From Achromobacter sp. Bel (GTDB taxonomy: Bacteria > Pseudomonadota > Gammaproteobacteria > Burkholderiales > Burkholderiaceae_B): a stretch of 64,000 bases of DNA. The position numbers and the translations under genes were made by a program. Each line of letters starts with the position of its first letter. Position 1 is the stretch's first letter. Location: assembly GCF_012928505.1 (NCBI RefSeq), contig NZ_JABBJN010000001.1, forward strand, positions 186,001 to 250,000. The letters run 5' to 3'. This document shows, piece after piece, positions 17,957 through 26,210 of the stretch. The notes under the pieces are model-generated. The model was not told the origin of the DNA. It saw only the letters and a program-made list of their open reading frames with translations, and searched no databases.

Positions 17957-18337
17957 TTACCCGATCACGGCCACAAAATCACACTCGATCAGCTTGTCGC
18001 CATCCAGATCGGCCTGCATCGTGTGACGCGCCGGGCGGTTATTCGTATCCGGAAACGCTTGCAGCCACACGGCGTTGAGCGCTGCCCGCTGGCTGCGGTC
18101 GCGCATCCACACCGTCATCTTGGCGATGTGATCCAGCGTGCCGCCGCCCGCTTCCACAATGCGGCGCACATGGTCGAACATCAGTTCGCACTGGCGCTCC
18201 AACGTCGCGCCGTATGCGCCCGTGGCGGGGTCGGTGCCTTGGATGCTGCCCGAATACAGCATGGGCCCAATCCGGCACGCGGCCGGAATGGGATTCTTGT
18301 GGCTGAAGCCTTCGGCGTAAATGCTGCGTCTGCTCAT
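17957..18337 (-). CDS. RidA/YjgF/YER057c family protein
   Basis: A 126-residue RidA-type protein. The family deaminates reactive enamine/imine intermediates, and in catabolic operons some members act on hydroxymuconate-like intermediates. The conserved LYSGSIQGTDPATG loop and the RPARHTMQ motif with its key Arg are present. It lies 12 bp upstream of the amidohydrolase gene in the same operon, which favours a pathway-specific role. Confidence 0.88.
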   Translation of the reverse strand: MSRRSIYAEGFSHKNPIPAACRIGPMLYSGSIQGTDPATGAYGATLERQCELMFDHVRRIVEAGGGTLDHIAKMTVWMRDRSQRAALNAVWLQAFPDTNNRPARHTMQADLDGDKLIECDFVAVIG

Positions 18338-18457
18338 GGCGGGTTCCGTGTGGAGAATGGGGGTAGGGCGGCATCGCTGTCATGGCCAAACAGAGCCGCG
18401 ATGCGTCCGGTTGTCAGGGCGTAGCCCCTGGTGCGGCGGGTCAGGCAGTCGTCGGCC

Positions 18458-19426
18458 TCAGTTCGCGGTGATGCCCGCCCGCTTGATGATCGGCGTCCAG
18501 CGTGCGTCCTCCGACGCCAGATAGCGCGTGAATTCCTCGGGCGTACTGCCACGCGCCTCGGCGCCCAGCTCATCAAAACGCTGAATGATCGTCGGCTGCG
18601 CCAGAATCTTGGTCAGCGCCTCGCTCAAGCGCTTCTGCACATCCGGCGGCGTGCCCTTGGGCGCAAGCAGCCCGGTAAACGTAGCCGCCTCCATACCCTG
18701 CACACCCGCTTCCGCAAACGTCGGCACGTCCGGCATCGACGGCACGCGCTTGGCCGTCGTTACCGCCAGCGCGCGCAAGCGCCCATCCTTCACATACGGC
18801 AGCGCCACCGAAATCTGATCAAAGTTGAAATCCACCTGGCCGCCCAACAGATCCGTCGTGGCCGGCGCGTTGCCCTTGTATTGCGCCGTCGTCCAACGCG
18901 CGCCCGTCAACGACTGCAACAGCTCGCTGACCAGATGATTCGTGGTCCCCGCACCGGGCGACGCCATGTTCAGCTTGCCCGGCTCTTTCTTCGCCAGCTC
19001 CAGCAACTCGGCCAGCGTCTTGGCCGGCAAGCCCGGCTTCACCTGCAACACCAGCGGCGTGTACGACACCGAACTGATCGGCGCAAAGTCCCGATCCCAC
19101 TTGTACGCGTCGCGCTTGAAAATCAGCGGCGAAAACAACAGCGGCCCGTTCGCTGCCATGAACAAGGTGTAGCCATCCGGCTCGGACCGCGCCACCTGCT
19201 CGCCGGCAATCATCCCGCCCGCGCCCGGCTTGTTTTCAACGATGAAGGGCTGCCCAAACGCCGTCTGCAAACCCGGAGCAATCAGCCGCGCCGCCACATC
19301 CACATTGCCGCCCGGCGGGTAGGGCACCACGATCTTCACGGGTTTCTCGGGCCACGCGGCGTGCGCCATGGAAGTCAGAACGGTCAGCGCCACCGTGGCG
19401 CAGGCGCGAAGGGCGTTGCGATGCAT
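18458..19426 (-). CDS. Bug-family (TTT) substrate-binding protein
   Basis: A 322-residue periplasmic protein of the Bug/TctC family, abundant in Bordetella and Achromobacter. A signal peptide ends near AHAAWPEK, and the PYPPGGNVDVAAR and VENKPGAGGMIAGE motifs mark the ligand site. The membrane partners (TctA/B) are not in the window, as is usual for orphan Bug genes. It heads the RidA-FAH-hpa operon, so it probably captures the carboxylate that the operon degrades. Confidence 0.9.
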   Translation of the reverse strand: MHRNALRACATVALTVLTSMAHAAWPEKPVKIVVPYPPGGNVDVAARLIAPGLQTAFGQPFIVENKPGAGGMIAGEQVARSEPDGYTLFMAANGPLLFSPLIFKRDAYKWDRDFAPISSVSYTPLVLQVKPGLPAKTLAELLELAKKEPGKLNMASPGAGTTNHLVSELLQSLTGARWTTAQYKGNAPATTDLLGGQVDFNFDQISVALPYVKDGRLRALAVTTAKRVPSMPDVPTFAEAGVQGMEAATFTGLLAPKGTPPDVQKRLSEALTKILAQPTIIQRFDELGAEARGSTPEEFTRYLASEDARWTPIIKRAGITAN

Positions 19427-19524
19427 GGTTTGTCTCCTGGTCGTGTCATCACGATGTGTTTGTTGTGTTTGACGACACTCTAGAAATTCCCGCGCCGCTG
19501 AACAATCCGAATTTCAAGAAAAGT

Positions 19525-19655
19525 TCCGGATATTGGACTCTTTTTGCAGGTTGCTTTGCGGCGGGCTCTTGGCGCGGCTTCATTTCACCGGAGAATTAGC
19601 CTGGGCGCCTATTGCGCGCGCGGTTTTATTCATTGTTGAATGTTCAATATCCGGA
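19525..19655. promoter_or_regulatory. Divergent promoter region with inverted operator-like repeats
   Basis: Between the Bug operon and the flavin reductase gene, TCCGGATATTGGA (19525-19537) is matched in inverted orientation by TTCAATATCCGGA (19643-19655), with one difference. The right copy also overlaps a TTGAA-TG-TTCAA palindrome (19636-19647). The pair sits where an IclR or LysR protein would bind to control both transcripts; the IclR protein encoded at 20304 is the obvious candidate. Confidence 0.5.
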
Positions 19656-19674
19656 CTACGGAGCCAGACCCACC

Positions 19675-20307
19675 ATGCACCTTCCCGCCAGCGACCTGAA
19701 CCCCGAGCAAACCTACCGCCTGATGAGCGGCATCGTCGTGCCCCGGCCCATCGCCTGGATCAGCAGCGTCAACGCCCACGGCGGCGTCAACCTGGCGCCA
19801 TTCAGCTGCTACACCTTCGTCTCAAACAAACCGCCCATGATCGGCGTGAACATCGGCCGCAAGGCGGGTGTGAGGAAAGACACGGCCCAGAACATCCTGG
19901 CCAACCGCCACTTCGTCGTCAACGTCGGCGACGAAACCCTGCTTGATCCCCTGCACGACAGCGCCCAAGAACACCCGCCCGAAATCAGCGAAGTCGACGT
20001 GCTGGGCTTAAGCGTGCTGCCCGGCGCCGTTATCGACACCCCAAGACTGGCCGCCGCGCCCATCAGCCTGGAATGCCGCTTTCATAGCGTCACCCCATTT
20101 GGCGATACCGGGGCGGAGTTCTTCGTGGGAGAAGTGGTGATGTTCCATATTCGGGATGGGCTGCTGCAAGACGGCAAGATCGATACGGCGTTGCTGCGTC
20201 CTATCTGCCGCATCGGCGGCCCCAACTACGCATCGCTAGGCCCCATCGTCACCAAGCGCGGTATTCAGCAGACGCCCAAATCCATTATCAAACCGGAGGC
20301 CACGTGA
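19675..20307 (+). CDS. Flavin reductase family protein
   Basis: A 210-residue protein of the flavin reductase-like (PF01613) family, which reduces FMN or FAD or acts as a flavin-dependent hydroxylase partner. The IVVPRPIAWISSV segment near residue 20 and the NLAPFSCYTFVSNKPPM block are typical. The start is the ATG at 19675 (MHLPASDL). It overlaps the IclR start codon by 4 bases. Its last 121 residues are duplicated at 31473-31836. Confidence 0.87.
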   Translation: MHLPASDLNPEQTYRLMSGIVVPRPIAWISSVNAHGGVNLAPFSCYTFVSNKPPMIGVNIGRKAGVRKDTAQNILANRHFVVNVGDETLLDPLHDSAQEHPPEISEVDVLGLSVLPGAVIDTPRLAAAPISLECRFHSVTPFGDTGAEFFVGEVVMFHIRDGLLQDGKIDTALLRPICRIGGPNYASLGPIVTKRGIQQTPKSIIKPEAT

Positions 20308-21095
20308 GCGAATCCGAAGATAAAAGCGCGGCGGGCGCGCAGACCGTGCGCAGGGCCTTGGCGCTGCTGCGCCTGATTGCCTGCGGACAAGAACGCGGCG
20401 TACGGCTGGTGGATCTGGAACGCATGTCCGGCTTGAATCGGCCCACCGTGCATCGCTTGCTGAAGACGCTGGTGCAAGAGGGCGCGGTTGAACAGGATTC
20501 AGAAACGCGACGGTATTTGATCGGGCAAGAGATCAGTTTGCTGGGGCTGGCCAGGACAAGGCGCTTTCCGCTGCTGACGCTGGCGGACCCGTATATGAGC
20601 GAGCTGGCCGATCAAGTGGGGGATACGGTGTTTTTGAGTATTCGACATGGGCACGATTCGATTTGTATTGGACGGCGCACGGGTAGGCATCCGATACAGG
20701 TGCTGTCGATTGAAGTGGGGGTGAGACGGCCGTTGGGGGTGGGCGTGTCGGGGGTGGCGTTGTTGGCGAGTTTGGGGGTGGAGGAGAGTGTGGAGTTGGT
20801 GGGGGGGAATGCGGCCAGGCTGGAGGTGATGGGGGAGCGGGTGGAGGAGGTGATTGGGAGGGTGGAGGTGGCAAGGAGGGAGGGGATTGCGTATGCGGCA
20901 ATAGGGTTGATGCCGGGGACTAGTGCGGTGGCGGTGCCGGTGTTGACGGAGAAGGGGCAGGCGTTGGGGGCGATTACGGTGACGGCGATGGCGGAGAGGT
21001 TGGGGGTGGAGAGGTTTGGGATGGTGGTGGAGAAGATGAAGGCAGCGGCGGGGGGGATTGCGGGGAGGTACGCCCAGGTGTTGGGTCAGATGTAA
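20304..21095 (+). CDS. IclR-family transcriptional regulator (copy 1)
   Basis: A 263-residue IclR regulator starting at GTG, with an N-terminal winged HTH (about 15-75, with the GLNRPTVHRLLKTL recognition helix) and a C-terminal effector domain. It probably controls its own pair and the divergent hpa-like operon. The last 350 bp are strikingly G-rich and C-poor on the coding strand (GGG, GTG, GAG and AGG codons), unlike the rest of the gene. A near-identical second copy lies at 31833-32639. Confidence 0.9.
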   Translation: MSESEDKSAAGAQTVRRALALLRLIACGQERGVRLVDLERMSGLNRPTVHRLLKTLVQEGAVEQDSETRRYLIGQEISLLGLARTRRFPLLTLADPYMSELADQVGDTVFLSIRHGHDSICIGRRTGRHPIQVLSIEVGVRRPLGVGVSGVALLASLGVEESVELVGGNAARLEVMGERVEEVIGRVEVARREGIAYAAIGLMPGTSAVAVPVLTEKGQALGAITVTAMAERLGVERFGMVVEKMKAAAGGIAGRYAQVLGQM

Positions 21096-21279
21096 ATCTC
21101 TGACCTGGGTTGTGAGAAATTCAGTGTTCTAGGCTTGTATGGATCAAGATCTGCGAACAATTTACCGCTGAGACCAAGCGGTTGCTGTCTTATATATGGC
21201 CGCTTGTGGGGAGCTTTAGCGCTGTCGTAGATCAAAGTTGGAAATTCGCTGTCAGACTGCAATTTCGACGTGAACGCCA

Positions 21280-21287
21280 GGAGCGCA
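21280..21287. repeat. Target-site duplication (left) of the IS256 element
   Basis: GGAGCGCA, directly outside the left terminal repeat, is repeated exactly at 22667-22674. Confidence 0.88.
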
Positions 21288-22666
21288 GGGAGTGTCAGTA
21301 TTTTTGTGTTTAAGGCGTTAATAGCCTGACCGTTGTTTGGATCAAGCTTGTTGATGCTATCTCAGCGGTACGGGTCAGTGAAGCGCTCTGCATAAATCAC
21401 AGCGAACTGGTTCATAGCGGCCTTCCAGTCGTGCGTAGCGCTGCCCCAGGCCCCAGTGATGTTGCGCAGGACCAACCACAGCAGCTTGGTGGCGGCCTGG
21501 TCGCTCGGGAAGTGCCCCCGCGTTTTCACCGCCCGGCGCAGCTGTGCGTTGATGCTCTCGATGGCATTGGTGGTGTAAATCACCTTGCGGATCGCCGGCG
21601 GGAACGTAAAGAACGGGATCACGCGATCCCAGGCCCGGCGCCATGCGTCAGCGATCGGCGCGTAGCGCTGGCCCCAAGGGCCTTGCTCGAACGTCGTTAG
21701 CGCAGCCAACGCCGCCTCGACCGTCGCCGCCGTGTAGATCGGCTTCAAGGCCGCAGCCACCGTCCGGCGCTCCTTCCAGCTGGCGTAGTCCAGGCTGGAG
21801 CGGATCAGGTGCACGATGCAGGTCTGCAACGTCGTGGACGGGAACACCGCGTTCAGCGACTGCTCCATGCCCTTCAGGCCATCGGTAACGGCGATCAGGA
21901 TGTCCTGCGTGCCGCGGGTCTTGAGCTCGTTGAACACCTTCATCCAGAACTTGGCGCCCTCGGTCTGCTCGATCCACAGACCCAGGATGTCGCGCGTGCC
22001 GTCGGGTAGCACCGCCAGCGCCAGGTACACCGCCTTGTTGCGCACCACGCCGTCCTCGCGGATCTTGACCCGCAGCGCGTCGAAGAACACCACCGGATAC
22101 ATGGTCTCTAAGGGACGGGTCTGCCAGGCCGTGACCTCGTCCATGACCGCGTCGGTCACCGAGCTGATGAACTCCGGCGAGACGTCTGTCCCGTATTGCT
22201 CGGCCAGAAACCCCTGGATCTCGCGTACCGTCATGCCATGGGCGTACATCGCGATGATCTTGTCGTCGAACCCGGTAAAGCGCCGCTCGTGCTTGGGGAT
22301 CAGGATCGGGGCGAAGCTGCCGTCGCGGTCGCGCGGGATCTCCACCCGCAGCGGCCCGTCATCGGTCAGTACCGTCTTGCGACTCTTGCCGTTGCGCTGG
22401 TTGGTGGCTTCCTCGGGGCGTTCACCGCCTGCGGGATAGCCCAGGTGATGCCCCAACTCCGCGCCGAGCGCCCGCTCGATCAGCGCCTTCTTGAACGCCA
22501 TCGACAGGTCCTGCACCGCCTCGGCGGTCATCGGGCCTTTAACAAATTGATCCACCAGATCGGCCGGTATCGCCGGCAGTTCCCGTAAGGGGGTCTTTTT
22601 CTTGGTAGCCATACATGCTCCTTGAGCGACATGTTAGGCCCCAAACACAAAATTTATGACACTCCC
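21288..22666. mobile_element. IS256-family insertion sequence, complete
   Basis: A 1379-bp element with terminal inverted repeats starting GGGAGTGTCA at both ends (left 21288-21311, right 22643-22666, about 21 of 24 positions matching), one transposase gene and a perfect 8-bp direct duplication GGAGCGCA on either side. Members of IS256 typically make 8-9 bp duplications. The perfect duplication and intact transposase suggest recent transposition. Removing the element restores a palindrome-family hairpin (arms at 21250 and 22691). Confidence 0.9.
21362..22612 (-). CDS. IS256-family transposase
   Basis: A 416-residue DDE transposase of the mutator/IS256 family. Catalytic positions are visible as VVFFDALRV (Asp near 178), AVTDGLKGM (Asp near 244) and YTTNAIESIN (Glu near 352). 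The CIVHLIRSSL block between the second Asp and the Glu is a family hallmark. Full length, no frameshift. It drives transposition of the surrounding element. Confidence 0.95.
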   Translation of the reverse strand: MATKKKTPLRELPAIPADLVDQFVKGPMTAEAVQDLSMAFKKALIERALGAELGHHLGYPAGGERPEEATNQRNGKSRKTVLTDDGPLRVEIPRDRDGSFAPILIPKHERRFTGFDDKIIAMYAHGMTVREIQGFLAEQYGTDVSPEFISSVTDAVMDEVTAWQTRPLETMYPVVFFDALRVKIREDGVVRNKAVYLALAVLPDGTRDILGLWIEQTEGAKFWMKVFNELKTRGTQDILIAVTDGLKGMEQSLNAVFPSTTLQTCIVHLIRSSLDYASWKERRTVAAALKPIYTAATVEAALAALTTFEQGPWGQRYAPIADAWRRAWDRVIPFFTFPPAIRKVIYTTNAIESINAQLRRAVKTRGHFPSDQAATKLLWLVLRNITGAWGSATHDWKAAMNQFAVIYAERFTDPYR

Positions 22667-22674
22667 GGAGCGCA
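22667..22674. repeat. Target-site duplication (right) of the IS256 element
   Basis: GGAGCGCA directly follows the right terminal repeat and matches 21280-21287 exactly. Confidence 0.88.
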
Positions 22675-22690
22675 TGACGCTGCTAGCGCC

Positions 22691-22715
22691 AAATTGCAGT
22701 CTGACACCATAAATT
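22691..22715. repeat. Dispersed palindrome family, right arm split from its partner by the IS
   Basis: AAATTGCAGTCTGACACCATAAATT is the right arm. The left arm GTCAGACTGCAATTTCG lies at 21251-21267 on the other side of the IS256 element. The two arms are exact complements over 15 bp and would have been about 38 bp apart before insertion. Confidence 0.85.
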
Positions 22716-22770
22716 CGCGAAAACTACCTATGCAGGTGTCCACTAAAACTTGACCACTACACGCCGTCCG

Positions 22771-23664
22771 TTACGCGCCGGCCTGACTCTCCGCCTCGCC
22801 TATCCGGAAGACTTGAGATAGATCCCAGCCCCCCATGCCGCGCCGCACGGCATCCTGCAGCAGCCGGCGCACTTCCGGCAGCACGCGTTGGACGGTGGCG
22901 CTCGCTTCGGCCAGTTCGGCAATCGCGTCAAGATCCTTGAGCAGTACGCGTACCGTGCCGGTGGCATGCTCGGGCGGGGTCACCATGCGCGGCCACAACG
23001 TTTGCAGCAGCACGGAGTCGGCCCAACCGCCTTGCAGGGCCGACGGCAGGGCCGCGGTATCGATGCCGCTGCGCTTGGCCAGCACGAAGGCTTCGGCCAA
23101 GCCGGCGAGCGTGGTCGCGACGATGGCCTGATTGGCGAGCTTGGTGGTCTGGCCCGCGCCGACGTCGCCCATGCGCGTGACGCGTGAGGCGTATGCGCGC
23201 AGCACGGGCGTCACGGCTTCGATCGTGTCCGCTGGTCCGCCCGCCATGATGGCCAGCTTGCCGTGCGCCGCGCCGTCTGTGCCGCCCGAGACAGGCGCAT
23301 CAATCCACACGCCGCCGGTTGCCGCCGTCCAGCGCCCAGCCAGGACGCGGGTGAACGCGGGCGACAAGGTCGAATGGTCGATGAGGCAAGCGGGCGGTGT
23401 GGCGGCTTGCGCCAGCCCATGTGCACCGAACACCACGTCCTCCACGGCTTGGCCGTCGCCCAGGCAAAGCAGGGCGATGTCCACGCTCTCGCCCAGCGCT
23501 TGAGGCGTGGCCTTCGCCACGGCCCCGGCAGCGGCAAGGGAGCCGAGCTTCGCGCTGGAACGGTTCCAGACAGCGACCTCATACCCGGCGGCCATCAGCC
23601 GCCGGGTCATGGGTTCACCCATGCGGCCGATGCCGCAAAAGCCGACACGCGGCGTCCTCGTCAT
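22771..23664 (-). CDS. NAD(P)-dependent 3-hydroxyisobutyrate dehydrogenase-family protein
   Basis: A 297-residue beta-hydroxyacid dehydrogenase of the HIBADH/GarR group. [12 protein letters not shown] is the Rossmann glycine motif, [11 protein letters not shown] is the substrate-site block and [11 protein letters not shown] contains the catalytic Lys. GarR-like members reduce tartronate semialdehyde in sugar-acid pathways. Its ATG overlaps the stop of the IlvD-family gene by 4 bp, so the two are translationally coupled, which favours a sugar-acid or hydroxyacid route here. Confidence 0.87.
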   Translation of the reverse strand: MTRTPRVGFCGIGRMGEPMTRRLMAAGYEVAVWNRSSAKLGSLAAAGAVAKATPQALGESVDIALLCLGDGQAVEDVVFGAHGLAQAATPPACLIDHSTLSPAFTRVLAGRWTAATGGVWIDAPVSGGTDGAAHGKLAIMAGGPADTIEAVTPVLRAYASRVTRMGDVGAGQTTKLANQAIVATTLAGLAEAFVLAKRSGIDTAALPSALQGGWADSVLLQTLWPRMVTPPEHATGTVRVLLKDLDAIAELAEASATVQRVLPEVRRLLQDAVRRGMGGWDLSQVFRIGEAESQAGA

Positions 23665-25403
23665 TGTTGGCCTCCCTGCGCTGGCGTCTCCCCGAGAGCC
23701 GCTTCGTAAGGCCAGCTCACGGCCCCGGAATGGGTCACGGCGCCCAGCTTGGCCGGACGCACCAGCGCTTCATATTTCTCAAGCACGCCGCCCAGCCTGC
23801 CGCGCGCGAACGGCTGGCTGGCTGCCGCCCGTTGCGCGAGTTCCTCGTCCGAGAGTTCGACGTCCAGGCTTCCTTTGATCGCGTCGATATGTATGCGGTC
23901 GCCGTCGCGCAGCAAGCGTATTGGGCCGCCCGCCGCCGCTTCGGGGCCGACATAGCCGATGCACATGCCGCGCGTGGCGCCCGAGAACCGGCCATCGGTA
24001 AGCAGCGCGACCTTTTCACCCATGCCTTGCCCGTAGATTGCCGCGGTGACGCTCAGCATTTCACGCATGCCCGGGCCGCCCTTGGGCCCTTCGTTGCGAA
24101 TCACGAGGACGTCGCCCTCCCGATAGGCGCTGGCGGCAACCACCGCCATGCAGTCCTCTTCTGTCTCGAAGACCCGCGCCGTGCCCGAGAACACCAGCTG
24201 CTTGAGGCCGGCGGTCTTCAGCGCGGCGCCGTCCGGGGCCAGATTGCCGCGCAGGACCACCAGCCCTGCGTTGGGCGAGAGCGGTTCGTCATGCGGCTTG
24301 ACGACGCGGCCGTCGGGGCCGGGGAAGGCGCGCAGTGCCGTTTCCAGCGTTTCGCCGCTTTGCGTGAGCGTGTCGCCGTGTATATGCCCGCCCGCGAGCA
24401 GGGCGTTGAGCACCGCCGGCACGCCGCCAACATGATGCAGGTCCACGGCAAGATAGCGTCCGCCCGGCTGCATGTCGCCGATCAGCGGCGTGCGCGCCAG
24501 CACTTCTGAGACGTCATCGAGCGTGAAGGCGATGCCTGCCTCGTGGGCGATGGCCGGGATGTGCAGCATGGCATTGGTCGACCCGCCGGTGGCGGCGACG
24601 GCCGCGCAGGCGTTCTCCAGGCTCTTGCGGGTCACCAGGTCGCGTGGCAGCGGCCCGCCGTTGCGCAGCGCGCGCATGACGTTTTCGCCGGCGCGGCGGG
24701 CAATCGCGATGCGTTCGCTGTAGACGGCCGGAACCATCGCCGAGCCCAGCGGAGCCAATCCCAGCACTTCGGCGACCATCGCCATGGTGTTGGCCGTGAA
24801 TTGCCCTGGGCAGGAACCGGCGGTCGGCGTGCAGCGCTTTTCTATGCCGCGCAGCGTTTCGGCCGACATATCGCCGCGCTGCGCCGCGCCTACGGCCTCA
24901 ATGGCCGTCAGGATCGTGGCCTGCGAGCCGTCCGGGGCCACGCCCGGCAGCATCGCGCCGCCGAACAGGAACACGCCGGGGACGTTCACGCGCACCATGC
25001 CCATCAGGATGCCGGGCAGGGTCTTGTCGCAACCGGCCACGCCGACCAGCGCGTCGTAGCAATGGGCGCGCACGAACAACTCGACGCTGTCGGCGATGGT
25101 CTCGCGCGACACCAGCGAGAACCGCATGCCCGAGTGATTCATCGACGTGCCGTCGGAGACCGAGATCGCCGAGCCGCGTATCGGCACGCCGCCGCCCGCC
25201 GCGATCCCGAGACGGACGTTGTCCGAGATCTGGTTCAGCGACATGGAACAGGGCGTGTTCTCGCCGTACGTGTCGACGATGGCGACGAACGGCTTGTCGA
25301 TGGCTTCGTCGTCCAGGCCCGTGGCGCGCAGGAAAGCGCGGTGCGGCGCGCGCGTCACGCCCTCGGTGACCGTGCGGGAGCGGTGTTTGTGCAGATCTTT
25401 CAT
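23661..25403 (-). CDS. IlvD/Edd-family dehydratase (sugar-acid or dihydroxy-acid dehydratase)
   Basis: A 580-residue Fe-S dehydratase of the IlvD/Edd family. The cluster cysteines are at about 52 ([10 protein letters not shown]), 125 ([10 protein letters not shown]) and 198 ([10 protein letters not shown]), which fits the 2Fe-2S sugar-acid and dihydroxy-acid enzymes rather than 6-phosphogluconate dehydratase. The neighbours (HIBADH-type dehydrogenase, SDR, ACS-type MFS transporter and divergent LysR) make an aldonic-acid or similar catabolic dehydratase more likely than the valine-pathway enzyme. Confidence 0.88.
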   Translation of the reverse strand: MKDLHKHRSRTVTEGVTRAPHRAFLRATGLDDEAIDKPFVAIVDTYGENTPCSMSLNQISDNVRLGIAAGGGVPIRGSAISVSDGTSMNHSGMRFSLVSRETIADSVELFVRAHCYDALVGVAGCDKTLPGILMGMVRVNVPGVFLFGGAMLPGVAPDGSQATILTAIEAVGAAQRGDMSAETLRGIEKRCTPTAGSCPGQFTANTMAMVAEVLGLAPLGSAMVPAVYSERIAIARRAGENVMRALRNGGPLPRDLVTRKSLENACAAVAATGGSTNAMLHIPAIAHEAGIAFTLDDVSEVLARTPLIGDMQPGGRYLAVDLHHVGGVPAVLNALLAGGHIHGDTLTQSGETLETALRAFPGPDGRVVKPHDEPLSPNAGLVVLRGNLAPDGAALKTAGLKQLVFSGTARVFETEEDCMAVVAASAYREGDVLVIRNEGPKGGPGMREMLSVTAAIYGQGMGEKVALLTDGRFSGATRGMCIGYVGPEAAAGGPIRLLRDGDRIHIDAIKGSLDVELSDEELAQRAAASQPFARGRLGGVLEKYEALVRPAKLGAVTHSGAVSWPYEAALGETPAQGGQQ

Positions 25404-25430
25404 GGATGGAGTTCCTAGTATCGGGAAGGC

Positions 25431-26210
25431 TCAAGTGTTGAGCATCAGACCGTTTTCGATGGCCAGCACCTGGCCGGTCATCGCTGGCGCGCGGGCGACG
25501 ACGAACCAGGCCAGTTCCGCCACTTCCGACGGCTGGGACACCCGCTTGAGCGGCGCGTTCTCGCGCATGCCCTCGACCACGCGGGCGTAGGCCTTGTCGC
25601 CGAGCACGCGCCGCAGCAGGCCGTCGTCGACCATGCCCGGGGCGATAGCATTCACGCGGACCTGCGGGGCGAGATTGCGCGCGAGCGACAGCGTCAGCGA
25701 ATTGACCGCGCCCTTCGAGGCCGCATAGGCGATGGACGATCCTGTGCCATTCAGGGACGCGAGCGAAGAAATATTGATGACGCAGCCCGACGCCGCGCCT
25801 GCCGGACGCTCGCGCAACAGGGGAGCCGCGGCGCGCGTCATCTGGAACATGCCGATGAGGTTCACGCGGTAGACGCGCTCGAACTCGCTGGCGTCGATCG
25901 CTTCGAGGTCCCCGTGCGGAATCACGCGCGTCGTGCCCGCGCTGTTGACGACAGCGTCCAACCGTCCCCACTGGGTCGCGACCGCATCGATCATGCCGCG
26001 GCAGGCAGCGTCGTCGCCCACGTCGGCATCCACGATGAGGGTCTGGGCGCCGGCCTCGCCGCATTGCGCGGCCACCGCCTCGGCCCCCGCCCGGGTGCTG
26101 TCGTCAAAATTGTTGATGGCCACCGCCCAGCCCTCACGCGCGAAATGCAGCGCCGTGGCGGCCCCGATGCCACTGGCCGCACCGGTCACCAGGCAGACGG
26201 GCGCGCTCAT
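25431..26210 (-). CDS. Short-chain dehydrogenase/reductase
   Basis: A 259-residue SDR with the cofactor motif TGAASGIGAA near residues 10-19, the NSAG block near 95, and the catalytic Ser with YAASKG (Tyr-X3-Lys) near 160. The start is the ATG at 26210, which overlaps the MFS transporter stop by 4 bp. It is the gene before the dehydratase in the minus-strand operon, consistent with oxidation of a sugar or sugar acid before dehydration. Confidence 0.88.
   Translation of the reverse strand: MSAPVCLVTGAASGIGAATALHFAREGWAVAINNFDDSTRAGAEAVAAQCGEAGAQTLIVDADVGDDAACRGMIDAVATQWGRLDAVVNSAGTTRVIPHGDLEAIDASEFERVYRVNLIGMFQMTRAAAPLLRERPAGAASGCVINISSLASLNGTGSSIAYAASKGAVNSLTLSLARNLAPQVRVNAIAPGMVDDGLLRRVLGDKAYARVVEGMRENAPLKRVSQPSEVAELAWFVVARAPAMTGQVLAIENGLMLNT

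Noticed and set aside
21288-21311. Homology between the IS256 terminal repeats and the palindrome arms (both contain GTGTCA)
   Set aside because: The shared string is only 6-7 bp and the rest of the sequences differ, so common ancestry is not supported.
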